Source: Simmondsia chinensis (lineage: Eukaryota > Streptophyta > Magnoliopsida > Caryophyllales > Simmondsiaceae). From it: DNA of 64,000 bases. Every line of letters starts with the position of its first letter. Position 1 is the first letter of the stretch. This document shows positions 1 through 11,212 of this stretch, in pieces. The stretch is from NCBI GenBank assembly GCA_018398585.1, contig JAGTTD010000025.1:14513578-14577577 (forward strand). The letters are read 5' to 3'. The notes below the pieces were generated by a model. It saw only the letters and a program-made list of their open reading frames with translations, searched no databases and was not told the DNA's origin. The translations under genes and the position numbers were made by a program.

Positions 1-818
1 GAACTACATACTAAGGTTGCAACTTAAAATTAAGATTAATTTAAGTTTTGTGAGAGTATATAAATGCTAAATTTAGCTTTCTAATTTATAAAAAAAATGT
101 AAGTTCATTTACAATGCATACTTAAATCTAATACTTTTAACTTTTTATTTGTATGGGTGGGTAAGATCAATGTAGGATCAAAAATCATATTATAAGATTC
201 TCTAAAATTAAGATTCTACTTTAGATTTAGATTGATCGCCAATTGTGGGATCTTAGAATCTTAAATTCTAACATTCGAATTGGGATTTTAATAACAATAT
301 TGTAGTTTAGAAAAACTTGTCAATTTACATATATACTCTTTTAGTTACATAAATTTTGAAAATGATTATGATTTAAATTGTTTACAGTTTCGGGCTCTTT
401 TTTAAACCGGACAGAAACCGTAAACCACATTTCCCAAAATTATAAAACCGGACCCCTTTTTAGTGGGAAACCAGACCAAACCGTAAAATATGGTTTGCTC
501 TGGTTTGGATTATAGTTTTAACCATACTTTTTGCACCCCTACTTCCCATGATTTCACACCAAGAACATTAAAGTCATCTCAATCATGGTCCCATCTACAT
601 TTCCTTTGAACTTAGGTTTGATTTTCTTTACAAGCCGAGGAAAACATTTAACCATATGAAAAATTACATTGAATGTGGTTTATCCTATAACTTTACCCTA
701 ATACAAAAGATGCCCTAAACTACAAAAATCTTTTGCAAGCCTTATCCGTATAGTTTAAACTTTGAACATAATTGATTTGTTTTTTGATATTAGATATCTT
801 ACCCTATATATATATGTG

Positions 819-849
<31 letters not shown>
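1..849. other. AT-rich non-coding DNA with a possible hAT-type terminus
   Basis: No coding frame is supported here. Around 385-541 there is a run of CCGG/GGTTTGG-type motifs ending in TTTTTGCACCCCTA. That resembles the ends of small non-autonomous plant hAT elements, but the other end is not visible and may lie left of the window. The rest is AT-rich filler in which I recognise nothing. Confidence 0.35.
805..849. repeat. AT dinucleotide microsatellite
   Basis: An almost pure TA/AT run, interrupted by one GTGTA and one TT. It directly abuts the left end of the palindromic MITE, which appears to have inserted into it. Confidence 0.9.
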
Positions 850-1148
850 GGGTGTCGTTCTTATGGGAGGGTGAGAGCGTGAGAGAAGTCAATCATGGCC
901 CTCCATTGTAATGGATGATCAAGATTTGTTGGATACTAAAAAAAAGTAACAATTTACGGCCAATATTTGTTGAATATTGAAAAAAAAACAAATTCCTTCC
1001 CTTATTCCTTCGTTCCTTTTGCCCCATGAAGGGTATGGACGGCAAATTATAATTTTTTTAGTGTCCAACAAATCTTGGCCATCCATTACAATGGAGGGTC
1101 ATGATTGACTCCTCTAACGTTCTCACCCTTTCATAAAAATGCTGCCCC
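850..1148. mobile_element. Palindromic MITE, probably Mutator-like (299 bp)
   Basis: The first ~95 bp and the reverse complement of the last ~95 bp match at about 85%, beginning GGGTGTCGTTCTTATGGGAG on the left and GGGGCAGCATTTTTATGAAA from the right. Both arms contain a conserved CCTCCATTGTAATGGATG block. The flanks are ATATATATA (841-849) and ATATGTATA (1149-1157), an 8/9 match. A 9-bp target duplication is the Mutator-like signature, but the left flank lies in an AT microsatellite, so the match could be partly chance. There is no coding capacity. A foldback element of another superfamily is the alternative. Confidence 0.75.
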
Positions 1149-1200
1149 ATATGTATAAATTATGTGCGTGTATAATTATCATAAGTTTTATCTTTCATAG

Positions 1201-1931
1201 TATTAAGAAAAATATAAGTAGCTTGGTACTATAATAGCCTGGTAATACAATACAAGGCCTAAATTAAATAGGTACAAAAAAATATTAAATTAAGGGTTGT
1301 GGGGGACGTACCCACCGACCTTCATCCCTCATTTACTCTCTCTCCCCCCTCATTTATGACCCTCTCTCCACTTCTCTCACTCACCTCCCCAGCTCTCTTT
1401 CTAGTTCTCATCTCCGTCTCTCAACTCGGTTCTCATCTCTCTCTTGATGGTCTCTCTCACTAGGTGATCTCTCTGTCACCTCAAACTCACTTCGCTCGGA
1501 CAACACTTCGCTCGTTTTCCTCCTTCTCTACCCAATTTTCTCTCTCTACTCGGATCTCTATGAGTAAGCTTTGCAACAGGGCTCTCATGGCTGGATCCCT
1601 CTCTCTACCCAGTTCTCACTATTCCCCGTGCCCCTCTCTGTGCTTGGTTTTCTCCTCTTGCCAGTGCTCTATCCTAGCTTATGCAAGTTTCATAGCTTCT
1701 TTGCTCAAATTAGTATCTTCTTATATTTACTTATTTTCTATTTATTCTTTCCATTTTTTGGACTTATACTGACTTAAGCTTCGAAGGGGTCCCCCACGGG
1801 ATACATCCTTGGGTCCCTTTGACTAGTTTGTTCATCTTGCAGGTTAAATCAAGTGCTGGTCTTGCCTCCATTCCCAAAGAGCTTGAGCTTGACTCTTCTA
1901 ACCCATAACCTCAAAATACTGTGCATCAACA
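1201..1931 (+). repeat. 5' LTR of the LARD-like element
   Basis: Matches 5844-6557 in the same orientation, ending ...GTGCATCAACA. The middle (about 1310-1660) is pyrimidine-rich with many CTCTCT runs. Open frames of 60-100 residues inside it are composition artefacts. Confidence 0.8.
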
Positions 1932-1933
1932 GC

Positions 1934-1950
1934 TGGCGCCGTCTGTGGGA
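1934..1950 (+). other. Primer binding site
   Basis: TGGCGCCGTCTGTGGGA lies two bases after the 5' LTR end. This motif follows the 5' LTR in many plant TAT-lineage Gypsy elements and would pair with the 3' end of a tRNA finishing in GGCGCCA. It fixes the element as plus-oriented. Confidence 0.75.
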
Positions 1951-4468
1951 AAGGAAATCAAAGATGGTGGGACCTCATATTAGCGTTACCTTTCTGCGAA
2001 TCACTCCAAACTGGTATGCCTTACCGATTTATTTGTGCAAATTTGGAGGTAAAAAGAGGGAGGCATGAGCCAACGACGTAATTAAAACAATGAAGAAGGG
2101 AAAATTAAAATTGTCAACTTTGCTATATTTTTCTTTCTGTGTGGTATGCTTGAAATCTTGGAGAATACAGAGATAGGAGAGGACGTTGAAATGGAAATCA
2201 AATAATTCAAGTAATGCTAAACATTTAACAACTTTTTATTTAAGTTAAATCTTGAAGATTATTAGCACACTTAAATGTTAAAATTTTATACTCCCAACAT
2301 TTAACTTTCAACATCTTATTGAATATGAATTTTTTTTGCATATGCTTGCACCTTTAATAGCTACTCTTTTGCTATTCTTTTTTCCTGACAAACAAAATAC
2401 ATTGCTTAAGTCTCATATTTAAGTTGGGTGCAAATCAACATAATAAGTTTGAAATAAGGCTGAAAGTTAAATAGGTAAATTGGAAATAAAGTAGAATTTC
2501 ATGACAAATACTCAGTTTCGGTTGAGTTAAATTGCTCTCAACCAAATTTCACCATGTTTGACCGATTCCAGCAAAGTTTGGCCGACTTTGACCAACTTTA
2601 ACTGGCTTGACCGAGATTGATTAAGTTGGCTAGGTTTAATCGAATTCATGCTAAAAGGAGATCTTACGAAATTCCAAAGCAAAGCTACTTTCACAAAAAC
2701 TACACAAATCTGAGGCTAATATATAGTCAAGGCTTACATTGGCTTGAGGCCAGCAATAAGCCACCAAATATGTCTGTTAAACCATCTTCATTCAATGTCA
2801 TTGGTTGTAAAATTTCCTTACATTTAAACTTGAGTGTGAAGTCTAGTTTTTTCTTTTAAGTAACATTAACGTTTTTAATGGAAAACTGAACAGAAATAAA
2901 TAGCGATCAAAATTAGTAAATTGTTAGTCCTCCTATAAGGATCGACAAAACTGTATCAGCCTTTTTTAGCATTAGTTGGACTAAGGTGAATCACATGATA
3001 TCATCCAACAAGAAACCTCTGTGTTGATTGAATTAAACTAAGTGGTTTAATAAACTGTTGTTTTTGTAATTGACATGGTCTGATGAATTGTATGAGTACT
3101 TTGTCTTTTAAAGACTCTCACTTTCATCATCGATGAAGATAAGTAAAAGTGACAACTCCACTTGGGAATGCACGATAGTTGACTTGTCATGCGTCGCATT
3201 AGCTTGGTATGACTAAATTTGATTGAGTTTGGCCAAAGTTTAGCCGAGTTAACATTCACTAAAACATGTTTGATCGAGCTCGACCATATTTGGCCAGTAA
3301 TTAGCGCGTTAACTTTTGTTAACTTGCTCTGGTTGCATTAATTGGGACTAATGGGCTTAGGGTGTATTGGTTGGAACTAGCTTATTTTAAGCATCGAAGA
3401 CAAAATTAACTGGCTCTAGTTAGAGTTGATTAATTGGATCAAAGTTGATTTGACTTGATTGTTATCAATTTATATGATTTGTGAAGAACCTACTTTGACT
3501 GGAACCACCACTCGCCACATTACTAGTTGAGAACTACAAAATTCAGTTTATTCTCCTTGACTAGGGGGCTCAGCCCCCACCTTGTGCTAGGTCCTTAATT
3601 AGTTTTTCACCCACTCACTACGGATACATCCACTCCTGAGGGGTTGTCTGAATGAGGGGAGACTTGAACCTATCCCTTCTTACTCAACCTCGTATGTTAA
3701 CAAGAACGTAGTTATGTGCCAAATCCCTCGGTTAGTTGGCATCAAATCTCTCTCAACCAAAATCGGTTATTTACTACTACTCTACTCGCCTGCGATTAAA
3801 TGAATGTCGGGCATAATTGATGTAAAACGAAAACACTATTAAAGAGAGATAAAATGGTTTAGAAACATATCTGTCTGTGGGCTAATTCGTCCATTGGAGT
3901 TATAAAGGAGTCAAATCCGCATTGTGCATAGTAGAACTCAAAAGTGACCCTTAGCGCATGGATTGTTAGACTGGGGGGCTTGGTCACCCACCATGAGTCT
4001 AAATCCATAACAGGGGGGACTTTGATGCATGATACACTTCGGCAGCGAGTTTACAGCTGGGAAGCTAGGTGATTGACGTGATTCAGTTGTAAGGGGAAAG
4101 GTAATAAATACTACCACCATATTTGCCCTAGTTTATGGGCCAACATTAGGATTACGAATTTGAATCGTCCCTCATGGACAAGTTGGTTAAACTCACCATA
4201 TTTTTTGTCTAAATGTAAAGGCTGCAGGGTTTTAGGTATATGGTCATCATTAACCTATGGAAGCTCCTATGTTGAGTGGACCTGCAGCCATTTGATCGAA
4301 GAAGTTACTCACCAATCACAACCATTCATAAACAAGAACTCGCTGTCTCGGACCCTGTCCTAAAGTTATAAATAGGCCCTGTTGCCACACACGTACCCGA
4401 GTACCATTACATATCACCATAAGCCTCTTGAAGCAGGTGCTATTCATTACTTAGTACTAGCATATGTT
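1951..4468 (+). other. Non-coding interior of the LARD-like element
   Basis: No gag, protease or polymerase motif is present in any frame. Around 2520-2660 and 3200-3470 the plus strand has degenerate short repeats of TTTGACC/TTGGCC/GTTGACCGA type, a low-complexity texture. A short perfect hairpin, GGGGGCTCAGCCCCC, lies near 3566. The longest open frames (about 60-80 residues) resemble nothing I recognise. Confidence 0.6.
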
Positions 4469-4980
4469 GCCATAAGCCCTTCTCAGGCACGCAAAACACA
4501 TCAAGCCATAATCCCTTCTCAAGCAGGCGAAATACATCAAGCCATAAGCCCTTCTCAGGAAGGCGAAATACACATAAGCCATAGGTCCTTCTTGGGTAGG
4601 CGAAATGCTTCGAAGCCATAGGCCCTTCTCAGGCAGGCGAAACACATTCAACACCATAAGCCCTTCTCACGCCGGCGAAATACTTCGAATCCATAAGCCC
4701 TTCTTAGGCAGGAAAATCACATTCAAAACCATAAGCCCTTCTCAGGCAGGCAAAACACATCAAAAGCAACAAGCACTAGTTAGGCAGACGAAACACATTC
4801 GAACCATAAGCCCTTCCTATAAATTTAAGGCTTTCCTCACAGGCACATTAACAAAAGCTGTAAGCCCTCTCAAACAGGTGTATTATTTAAGGCCATAGGC
4901 CCTTCCCGGGAAGTATGTCATCCAAAACCTTCCGTTGCTATACTCACAACCCGCTGTAAGCCCTCAAACAACAGGCGTTT
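4469..4980 (+). repeat. Degenerate tandem repeat array, about 13 units of 36-48 bp
   Basis: The core CATAAGCCCTTCTCAGGCAG recurs at roughly 40-bp steps from 4470, followed by a variable GCGAAAYACAT..AA part. Units near 4470, 4505, 4545, 4580, 4617, 4657, 4693, 4731 and 4885 are clear. The last few, towards 4960, are eroded. Tandem arrays between the coding or filler region and the 3' LTR are common in TAT/Ogre-type elements. Overlapping open frames on both strands here are by-products of the repeat. Confidence 0.85.
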
Positions 4981-5826
4981 GTAATTACCAGATTCTATAT
5001 ATCATCCGATTAGTACATGATAAATAAAATATATAAGTCAAGCAAATCTATTATACGACTTCAAAAGCTAGAATCCGAGTAAAGTGGATCATATTCAGCT
5101 TAAAATTAGGAGGGCTGCCCCTGAATAGCATGAGACTCCTTTTGTCAACAAACAAATACTCGAAAAGTCTATTATGTTTTGCTCCAAAGCCCATCACTAC
5201 ATAAGCACATTACTTCCCAACAAAATTTATAAAAATATCTGCCCTTCTCGACCAGTCGGGTAGTGCTTACCCAGCAAATAACCTTCTCGAATCACATTTA
5301 CCAAATCAATTGGGTTCAACTAAATGAATCAGATTCGAGTCAAAAATTGAGAGTGAGGTGAGAAGATCAGGGCCTGCCTCTGAATAAACTGGGGATTGGC
5401 TCTATAAACCCAGCCCAACTTGTTAAAACAAACAACAGTGGGACTATCAATCTTAAATGTGAATGTTGACTTGCCAGGTTTAAAGACACAAACAATCAAA
5501 CTCATCCTTTAAAGTTTGCCCTCACTTCCCATCCGCCACGTTGCTTACAAGCAAGATGTAACGCCAAATTCTAATTCAACAAGAATAACTTTGGCTTCTG
5601 AATCGTATACGAGACTTCTTGTAATTATCATTTCTCTCTCTCGTAAAACACAATAATGATAACTTAATAGGCAAATGACATCAAAGTTCCATTTTATAGC
5701 AACCAAGTAGGTCAAATGCATAGTCGGCTCCGAACAGCAGTGATAGCTATAGTAAAATTTGAATGACTTGGGTTAGCCTCATGGTTATACTCCATGATCG
5801 AACTTGAATTGATTAAGTTCGCTAAT
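4981..5826 (+). other. Non-coding 3' interior of the LARD-like element
   Basis: AT-rich sequence between the tandem array and the purine tract. No coding motif or structured RNA recognised. Confidence 0.6.
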
Positions 5827-5838
5827 GAAGTGGGAGGA
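5827..5838 (+). other. Polypurine tract
   Basis: GAAGTGGGAGGA (one T) lies 5 nt before the TG start of the 3' LTR, the expected place for plus-strand priming. Confidence 0.5.
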
Positions 5839-5843
5839 CTTAC

Positions 5844-6557
5844 TGCTAAGGAAAATATAAGTAGATTGGTATTATAAACAATTAGGTAATACAATACAAG
5901 GCCTAAATTAAATGGGTAAAAAAAATATTAAATTAAGTTTTGGGGTGTGGGGGGGGGGGGGGGGATGTACCCACTGGCCTGCCCCCCTCATTTACTCTCT
6001 CTCTCCTCATTTATGACTCTTTCACCTCCCCAACTCTCTTTCTGGTTCTCATCTTTCTCTCTCAACTCAGTTCTCATCTCTCTCTCCAGATGACCGCGCT
6101 CTTCGCTCAAGCTTACCCTGCTCAGACAACACTTCGCTCGTTTTCCGCCTTCGCTACCTGGTTTTCTCTCTCTACTCGGATCTCTAGTAAGCTTTGCATA
6201 AGGGCTCCCATGGGCGGATCCCTCTCTCTATACAGTTCTCTCTTTTCACCCATGCCCCTCTCTCAACTCGATTTTCTCTCTCTACCCGGTGCTCTATCTC
6301 GGTTTATACAGGCTTCATAGTTTCTTCACTCAAGTTAAGTATCTTGTTATATTTACCTATTTCCTATTTATTCTTTCCATTTTCTGGACATATAATGACG
6401 TAAGCTTCGGAGGGGTACCCCTCGGGCTAGACCTATGGGTCCCTCTGACGAGTTTGTTCATCTTGCAGGTTAAATCAAGTGCTGGTCCTGCCTCCTTTCC
6501 CGGAGCATCTGAGCTCAATTGTCCTGACCAAGAACCTCAAAATACTGTGCATCAACA
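5844..6557 (+). repeat. 3' LTR of the LARD-like element
   Basis: Starts TGCTAAGGAAAATATAAGTA and ends GTGCATCAACA. It aligns along its length with 1201-1931 but with clear divergence, so this is an old insertion. At 5949-5964 it carries a run of 16 G where the 5' LTR has only five. Confidence 0.8.
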
Positions 6558-6904
6558 CATAAGCTCTTGGCCGTCAATTCCCATATTAGCAAAAGTGCTA
6601 GTATATTTAATACACGTTACTAATTTAACATCTAATATTATATCAAAAATAATTAAATTATTAAAAAACTATTAAAGTAAACATATTTTATAAATTAAAA
6701 AATGTATAATTATATTACTAAATATATATATTTCAATACCCAAAATATTTTACAAGTTAATAAGTAGGTTGTATTTGGGAAAAACCTTTACAAAAAAGCC
6801 CAAAGGCGCTCTTTAACTCAAGATCATTTACAAATGAAGAAAAAAAAAATGAGGATGGGGGAAAATCCACCCAATCATGGGAACATGCTTCCAAACTAGG
6901 CAAA
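6558..6904. other. AT-rich spacer
   Basis: Very AT-rich sequence with TATATATA and poly-A stretches. No feature recognised beyond the presumed CATAA target duplication at its left edge. Confidence 0.6.
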
Positions 6905-6910
6905 TTTGGG

Positions 6911-8150
6911 TCAACATAGGCTGTATATTGGCATTTCTAGAACACCAACAAAAAAGAATAGAAGGAAAAGAAGAGCATAAAGTTTAATGTCTTCAACAAT
7001 TGCAGAAATATTCCAAGGAGGAGGCTTCCCATCCCCAAAGACATGAATAACTTCAAGGAAGTTAGTTTCCAAAATCAGAAGAGAGTACCCATAGTGAAGT
7101 GCGAGGGAGCAACCCGCACGTACGGCTAGGCATTCAGCCACCTGCACAGATGAAGCGAAAACAAATCCACACTGACTAGAAATAACAGCAGCCTGATCAT
7201 CCCTCATAACAATTGCGAGATCTGCTTGAAGAGACGAATAGAACCAACTGGCATCCGAGTTGCATTTGACCTAGCCAGCAGGTGGTCTAGACCGGTGGCA
7301 CAATCGGCCGGAAGGAGAAGCAAGGGCTGAAGGAGGAATGTCCGTGGCAGCAGCAGCATCACGGGCCTCGAAAATCATATGATCAGCAACCCACTTAGGA
7401 CGATCTACATAACCCAAAAAAATCAACCTACATCGAGATTTCCAGAGCCACCAACAAATAAAAATGATTTTAGATAAAATAGCACAATCATCAACAATAG
7501 GGCTTGAATCCTAACTCAAAAGCAAACTAAAAAGCTTTAGCAGAAGGACAAAGAAAGATAACGTGGTCAGCAAACTCTGGACAAAGCTTACAACGAGGAT
7601 ATATTTTCGGCAATTCAAATAACATTTCAACAAGGTTCTCAATTGAAGGAAGGCCATCATCAAAGAGTCTCCAAAGGAAAACGTGGAGCTGGGGCGGGAC
7701 CGGAGCATTCCAAAGCCGTCTAATGCACTTCTTCTCGGGAAAATTCAAAGGGGAAGCCTGTAGCCTCCTATCATCATTAGGATACGAACGACACAAGAAA
7801 GCATACCCTTGTTTGACATGATAATACCCTTAGCATCAAACTTCCAAACAAAGAAAATAACATCTTCCCGAGAGAAAAAACAATGAAGAGCTTTTGGGTT
7901 CCAAGATCTCAAAGAAGGAATGATAAGATTGGGCACACTTAAGGAGCGAAACTCAAGATCGGGAGAGCCCTTAACACCCATCAGACCCTCAACAGCCAAG
8001 AATTAGCCCATACATTGACATGCCTCCCATTATGAATATCCCAACATAGACTTTTTTAGAAAATCCCGACCCTTAACAATACAGCTCCAAAACCACTATC
8101 GTTTAGAGCCAACCCCAGCCCCCAAAAATTCACCATCAGGAACATAAGAA
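6911..8150 (-). pseudogene. LINE/RNase H-like relic: RT C-terminus, zf-RVT and RNase H-like domains
   Basis: Three minus-strand pieces in order match the end of a plant L1-like LINE ORF2. At about 8150-7745 there is the post-RT linker (GRDFLKK, then VPNLIIPSLRSWNPKAL). At 7796-7527 is the RT zinc-binding domain (LWNAPVPPQLHVFLWRLFDD then CKLCPEFADHVIFLCPSA, keeping the C-x2-C and H/C spacing). At 7207-6911 is an RNase H-like domain (SSVQVAECLAVRAGCSLAL then GYSLLILETNF). They are in different frames with stops, and no RT core is present, so this is a 5'-truncated, dead fragment. A host gene derived from such domains is possible but unlikely given the damage. Confidence 0.7.
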
Positions 8151-8184
8151 CCTTTAAGCACATGAACCTAGAAGGCATTAGGCT

Positions 8185-9850
8185 TGTTTGCTCTATTCTG
8201 TTTCAGGTGATGTGAGTGTTGTCACCGTAAATGTGAAAACAAAACAAACGTGCAAAAAGGACTCACTGCAAATAGGTAGTGAGCCTAATTACGAACCGCA
8301 CGTCTTTGACCCAAACCACTCAACATTTTCAGACAAAAGGTTGCTGTATGTTGGTGTATCTGACTTCATTTATACCATAAGTTCTGCTTCCACTTCAATT
8401 AAGAAGACTTTGTTAAGTATTTTTGTGAATTTTTTTACGTATTTTTATGATAGAAAATTAGAGGAGATGGACCTCACTCAAATGGCAGTTACAGTGACAA
8501 AGTAGGGCCCACAGACACCTTTTCTCGTATACTTAAAATTCAGGAACTGGGTGGAGACAAACCTAAGAACTCAGCAGTCTACTTACAAGTCCGAGTCAAT
8601 CAGGTTTTTAAGCTAGTCACCCTTGACTTATAATAACATGAATGAGTTTAGGTTTGACAAAATTAAGGTGCAGCAAACCATATTCAGGTGACTGGAGTAA
8701 GACCAATGCAGTCAAGGGACAAGCATTGGCCGTTAAAGCCCTAATCAATGGCACGAACCTAAGTTGACTTGACTTACAAGCAGTGACAATAGTGTTAAGA
8801 CCAATGCAATCAAGGGACAAAGCCATGGCCGTCAAAGCCCTAAAAAAAAAGCCTCAAATCTCAACTTGTTGATTTTTGGGGACATATTGGAACTAGAAAA
8901 TCATACCTGAAGCCCGAGAACTGTATAACTATAGAGGTAAGTACAACAAAGATTTATGTTGTGCTACGTCTAGCTAAGTTATGCTACTCTGATAAGTGTG
9001 TTATAAAAGATTTTAAGAAGTTTTGTAATGATTGTATGTGCACTACTTTAGATTGAAGCGGAGTCCTTTATTTGTAGGGGGGAAAAAAATAACGGCTGCT
9101 CTTATTTTTGCGGCAACTCCACCCATTTCAGGCCACTAAGCTCTTCTGTTACGTGCGTTCATTCTTCACCTCTTGTCTTGAGTCTTAAAGGGAAATCATT
9201 GATGCCCACGTCCAGATTTTTAGTAGAAGTTCCCTCTAGAAGACGCATGTTCCCCTAAATTAAGCTCAAGAACCAAGCAACTAAAATTGCGCTTCAAGTA
9301 ACTCCCCAAGCTTGGAAACTACCATCCTTACCGCTTTCCTAGTAGCCCCTCGAGCTCGAACTTAGTTCACCCTTCAGCCATCTTGAGCCTTGAGTGTCTT
9401 ATACTATTGCCATGGGTCATAATGTTCCTAGGTACTAGGTTCGAGATGCCGTTATCATAGCACCCATGGCCGAACTCCCCTCAAGGAGGATCTCACGTGA
9501 TGTGCCATATGTTACTTTATCAAAAAAGGTGTCATCCCAGCCCTAACAAAATTAGGGTGTAAATAAATGCCCCCTATAGCCGTTGGTAAATTCAAATCTA
9601 CAACGGGTAAAATCTGACTGATGTGTCCCTTAACGGCTATAAGGGTTCCTTGAGAGAACACGTATGTTACTTGCTCTTTCTTATCACATCTCTATAAGTA
9701 TGACGGTTAGAGTTTTGAGGTTTTCACCTTCTGCTCTATTCTATCTTAGTTGTCATCAGGCGCTCTTGCAATCTCTTGCGTTCGTTCTTGAATCACTGAA
9801 TTTCTCGATCCTATCTTCTCTTTAATCTTCTGCTTTCCTTTCATCTGAGA
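8185..9850 (+). other. Non-coding leader/promoter region of PMD copy A
   Basis: Aligns in inverted orientation with 26654-28330 along nearly its full length, so it is a conserved part of the repeat. It includes two related blocks around 8700-8770 and 8785-8850 (GACCAATGCAxTCAAGGGACA), an internal partial duplication also seen in arm B. The 105-residue open frame at 8188-8505 is not recognised and is probably fortuitous. Confidence 0.55.
9693..9700 (+). promoter_or_regulatory. TATA-box candidate for PMD copy A
   Basis: TATAAGTA lies 158 bp upstream of the presumed PMD start codon at 9851. The equivalent site in the inverted copy has decayed to CATAAGTA. Assignment rests on position and motif only. 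Confidence 0.4.
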
Positions 9851-11205
9851 ATGGCACAACACTTATTCACCATCTCTGCTTCCCCTCCTCAGGAGAATGG
9901 CCCTATTGAGTAAGTGACTCTATTTCTTAAATCTGACATTTAAATCATCTCTGACGCTCTTCAAAGCTCAACTGATCTCTATATTATCGAGGAGGATCTT
10001 TCTTGGTTGTCAAAGAATGATCCCTTATCGAACCTGCCATCTTGTGCCTTAGGGCCAATCTTTGCTCCATCCCGCGACATTCCAAGTCTTGATGGGTTGT
10101 TTTAAGATACTGGCGAGAATTTTCTTCTTCGTGTAGTATTTTATGACCATTCTTGAGGTGGCAGACATATTTGCAAGGAAGTGGCACCCTTGAAGAGATG
10201 GACATTTCTATGCAAACGATGCCCTGAATGGGTAGATGGCGACCCATGGTGAAAAATGGAAGCAACTTTGTATCTACTAAGCCATTAGGCTTTCTACCAT
10301 GACCCTCATTTATGATTTCACCATTGTAACAACATTAACTTTCTACTTGAATACCTATTTTAATGCTTTTGTCCTCCCTAAGGTGGGTTTTTAGGAATCA
10401 CTTTAGAGGACATAGCGGCCTTAATGGGTCTTTCGTTTGGGGCAGAAGAGTTGCCCCTCGATTCTTTCATTTCTTTAGAGGCTGAAGCCTTTGCCTCCTC
10501 CTCTGTTACTGACTTGCCTGGAGGTAATGGGTCTTTTCTCAAAAGTTTGTAACGGAAGCTTATGACTTTGGGCAAGTTTCCAGAGAGGAGAAGGTATGCT
10601 TTTACTTGTTTTGGTTGAAGGAGGTTGTCTTTGCCAACTCTTCTAACTCAGTTCTCAAGTGCCTTAAGACCATGGCCATCAACCTAGCTTTTAGTAGTGG
10701 CCCTTTATCCTTGGGTCCATTGTTTTTGGCCCAAGTGTATAGTTGTCTCATAGACATTACTACCAAAACTATGGTGCTCATGTTAGTGTTCCCCTGTGGC
10801 TGGTCAAATGGTCCAGGTCTATTTCCCGGAGTTGTGTCCTAGAGGCCCTTATGCTTCAACAAGAGAGGGGGTTTCTAGATTTGGTGAGCGATTTGCTAGG
10901 TTTGGGGTCCAACTCCCTCTAGGATGGTCATTTGGCCAATGCCTTAAGGCTTTAGTGTCCCCTTGAAGCCGGCAAGGGACTCAATAGGCTCCATTCAAGA
11001 GAAGGAAACTTGGTCCTGAATAGTTCAGGAAACTAGACCTTCACAATGATGTCTCAGCAAACATCAACTCCTAAGTTTGGGAAGCAATCTTGTGGCCCCC
11101 AAGATTTGTTCTTTTATTACTAGACTCATCCTGGTGTACAAACATATTGGCCTGGGTTGTTTGCCATGCAATTTGGTTTGGTCCAAGACATACCTTTCCC
11201 AGAAA
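9851..11205 (+). pseudogene. Plant mobile domain (PMD) gene, copy A, degenerate
   Basis: The frame opens MAQHLFTISASPPQENG and soon meets a stop. Conserved PMD blocks follow in shifted frames: SWLSKNDPLSNLPSCALGPI (about 10000), GGFLGITLEDIAALMGLSFG (about 10383-10442), LFWLKEVVFANSSNSVLKCL and then LGPLFLAQVYSCL (10606-10760), and CGPQDLFFYY with THPGVQTY (about 11090-11150). TLEDxAxLxGL and PLFLAQVYxxL are typical of the PMD (aminotransferase-like plant mobile domain) family, known both in host genes such as MAIN/MAIL1 and in plant transposons. Many stops and frameshifts make it non-functional. It ends at the junction with the Gypsy fragment. Confidence 0.75.
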
Positions 11206-11212
11206 ACCCAGA

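Larger units (their letters stand above)
1201..6557 (+). mobile_element. Non-autonomous LTR retrotransposon (LARD-like, TAT-type primer site)
   Basis: Two direct repeats of 0.7 kb (1201-1931 and 5844-6557) enclose about 3.9 kb without any retroelement protein. A TGGCGCC-type primer site follows the left repeat and a purine tract precedes the right one. Flanking CATAG (1196-1200) and CATAA (6558-6562) match 4/5, consistent with a decayed 5-bp target duplication. The right LTR starts TG and both end CA; the left start has decayed to TA. The primer-site sequence is of the type seen in plant Ty3/Gypsy TAT elements. Having no gag or pol, it must have used proteins from a relative elsewhere. Confidence 0.8.
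8185..11210 (+). repeat. PMD-bearing repeat, inverted arm A
   Basis: This stretch is the reverse complement of about 25305-28330. The match begins at TTTGCTCTATT (8188), runs through a ~1.5-kb non-coding leader and continues through a degraded PMD gene to about 11205. There it stops abruptly against a minus-strand Gypsy RT fragment. It is more decayed than arm B. I see no primer site or LTR pair that would define it as a complete retroelement. Confidence 0.75.

Noticed and set aside
1464..1777. Serine/leucine-rich frames in the LARD LTRs (also 5940-6403)
   Set aside because: They follow the CT-rich composition of the LTR and differ between the two LTRs by frame-breaking changes.
4469..4980. 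Regularly spaced repeats that superficially resemble a CRISPR array
   Set aside because: Units are degenerate, spacing varies, the spacers are themselves related, and the array lies inside an LTR element of a plant genome.
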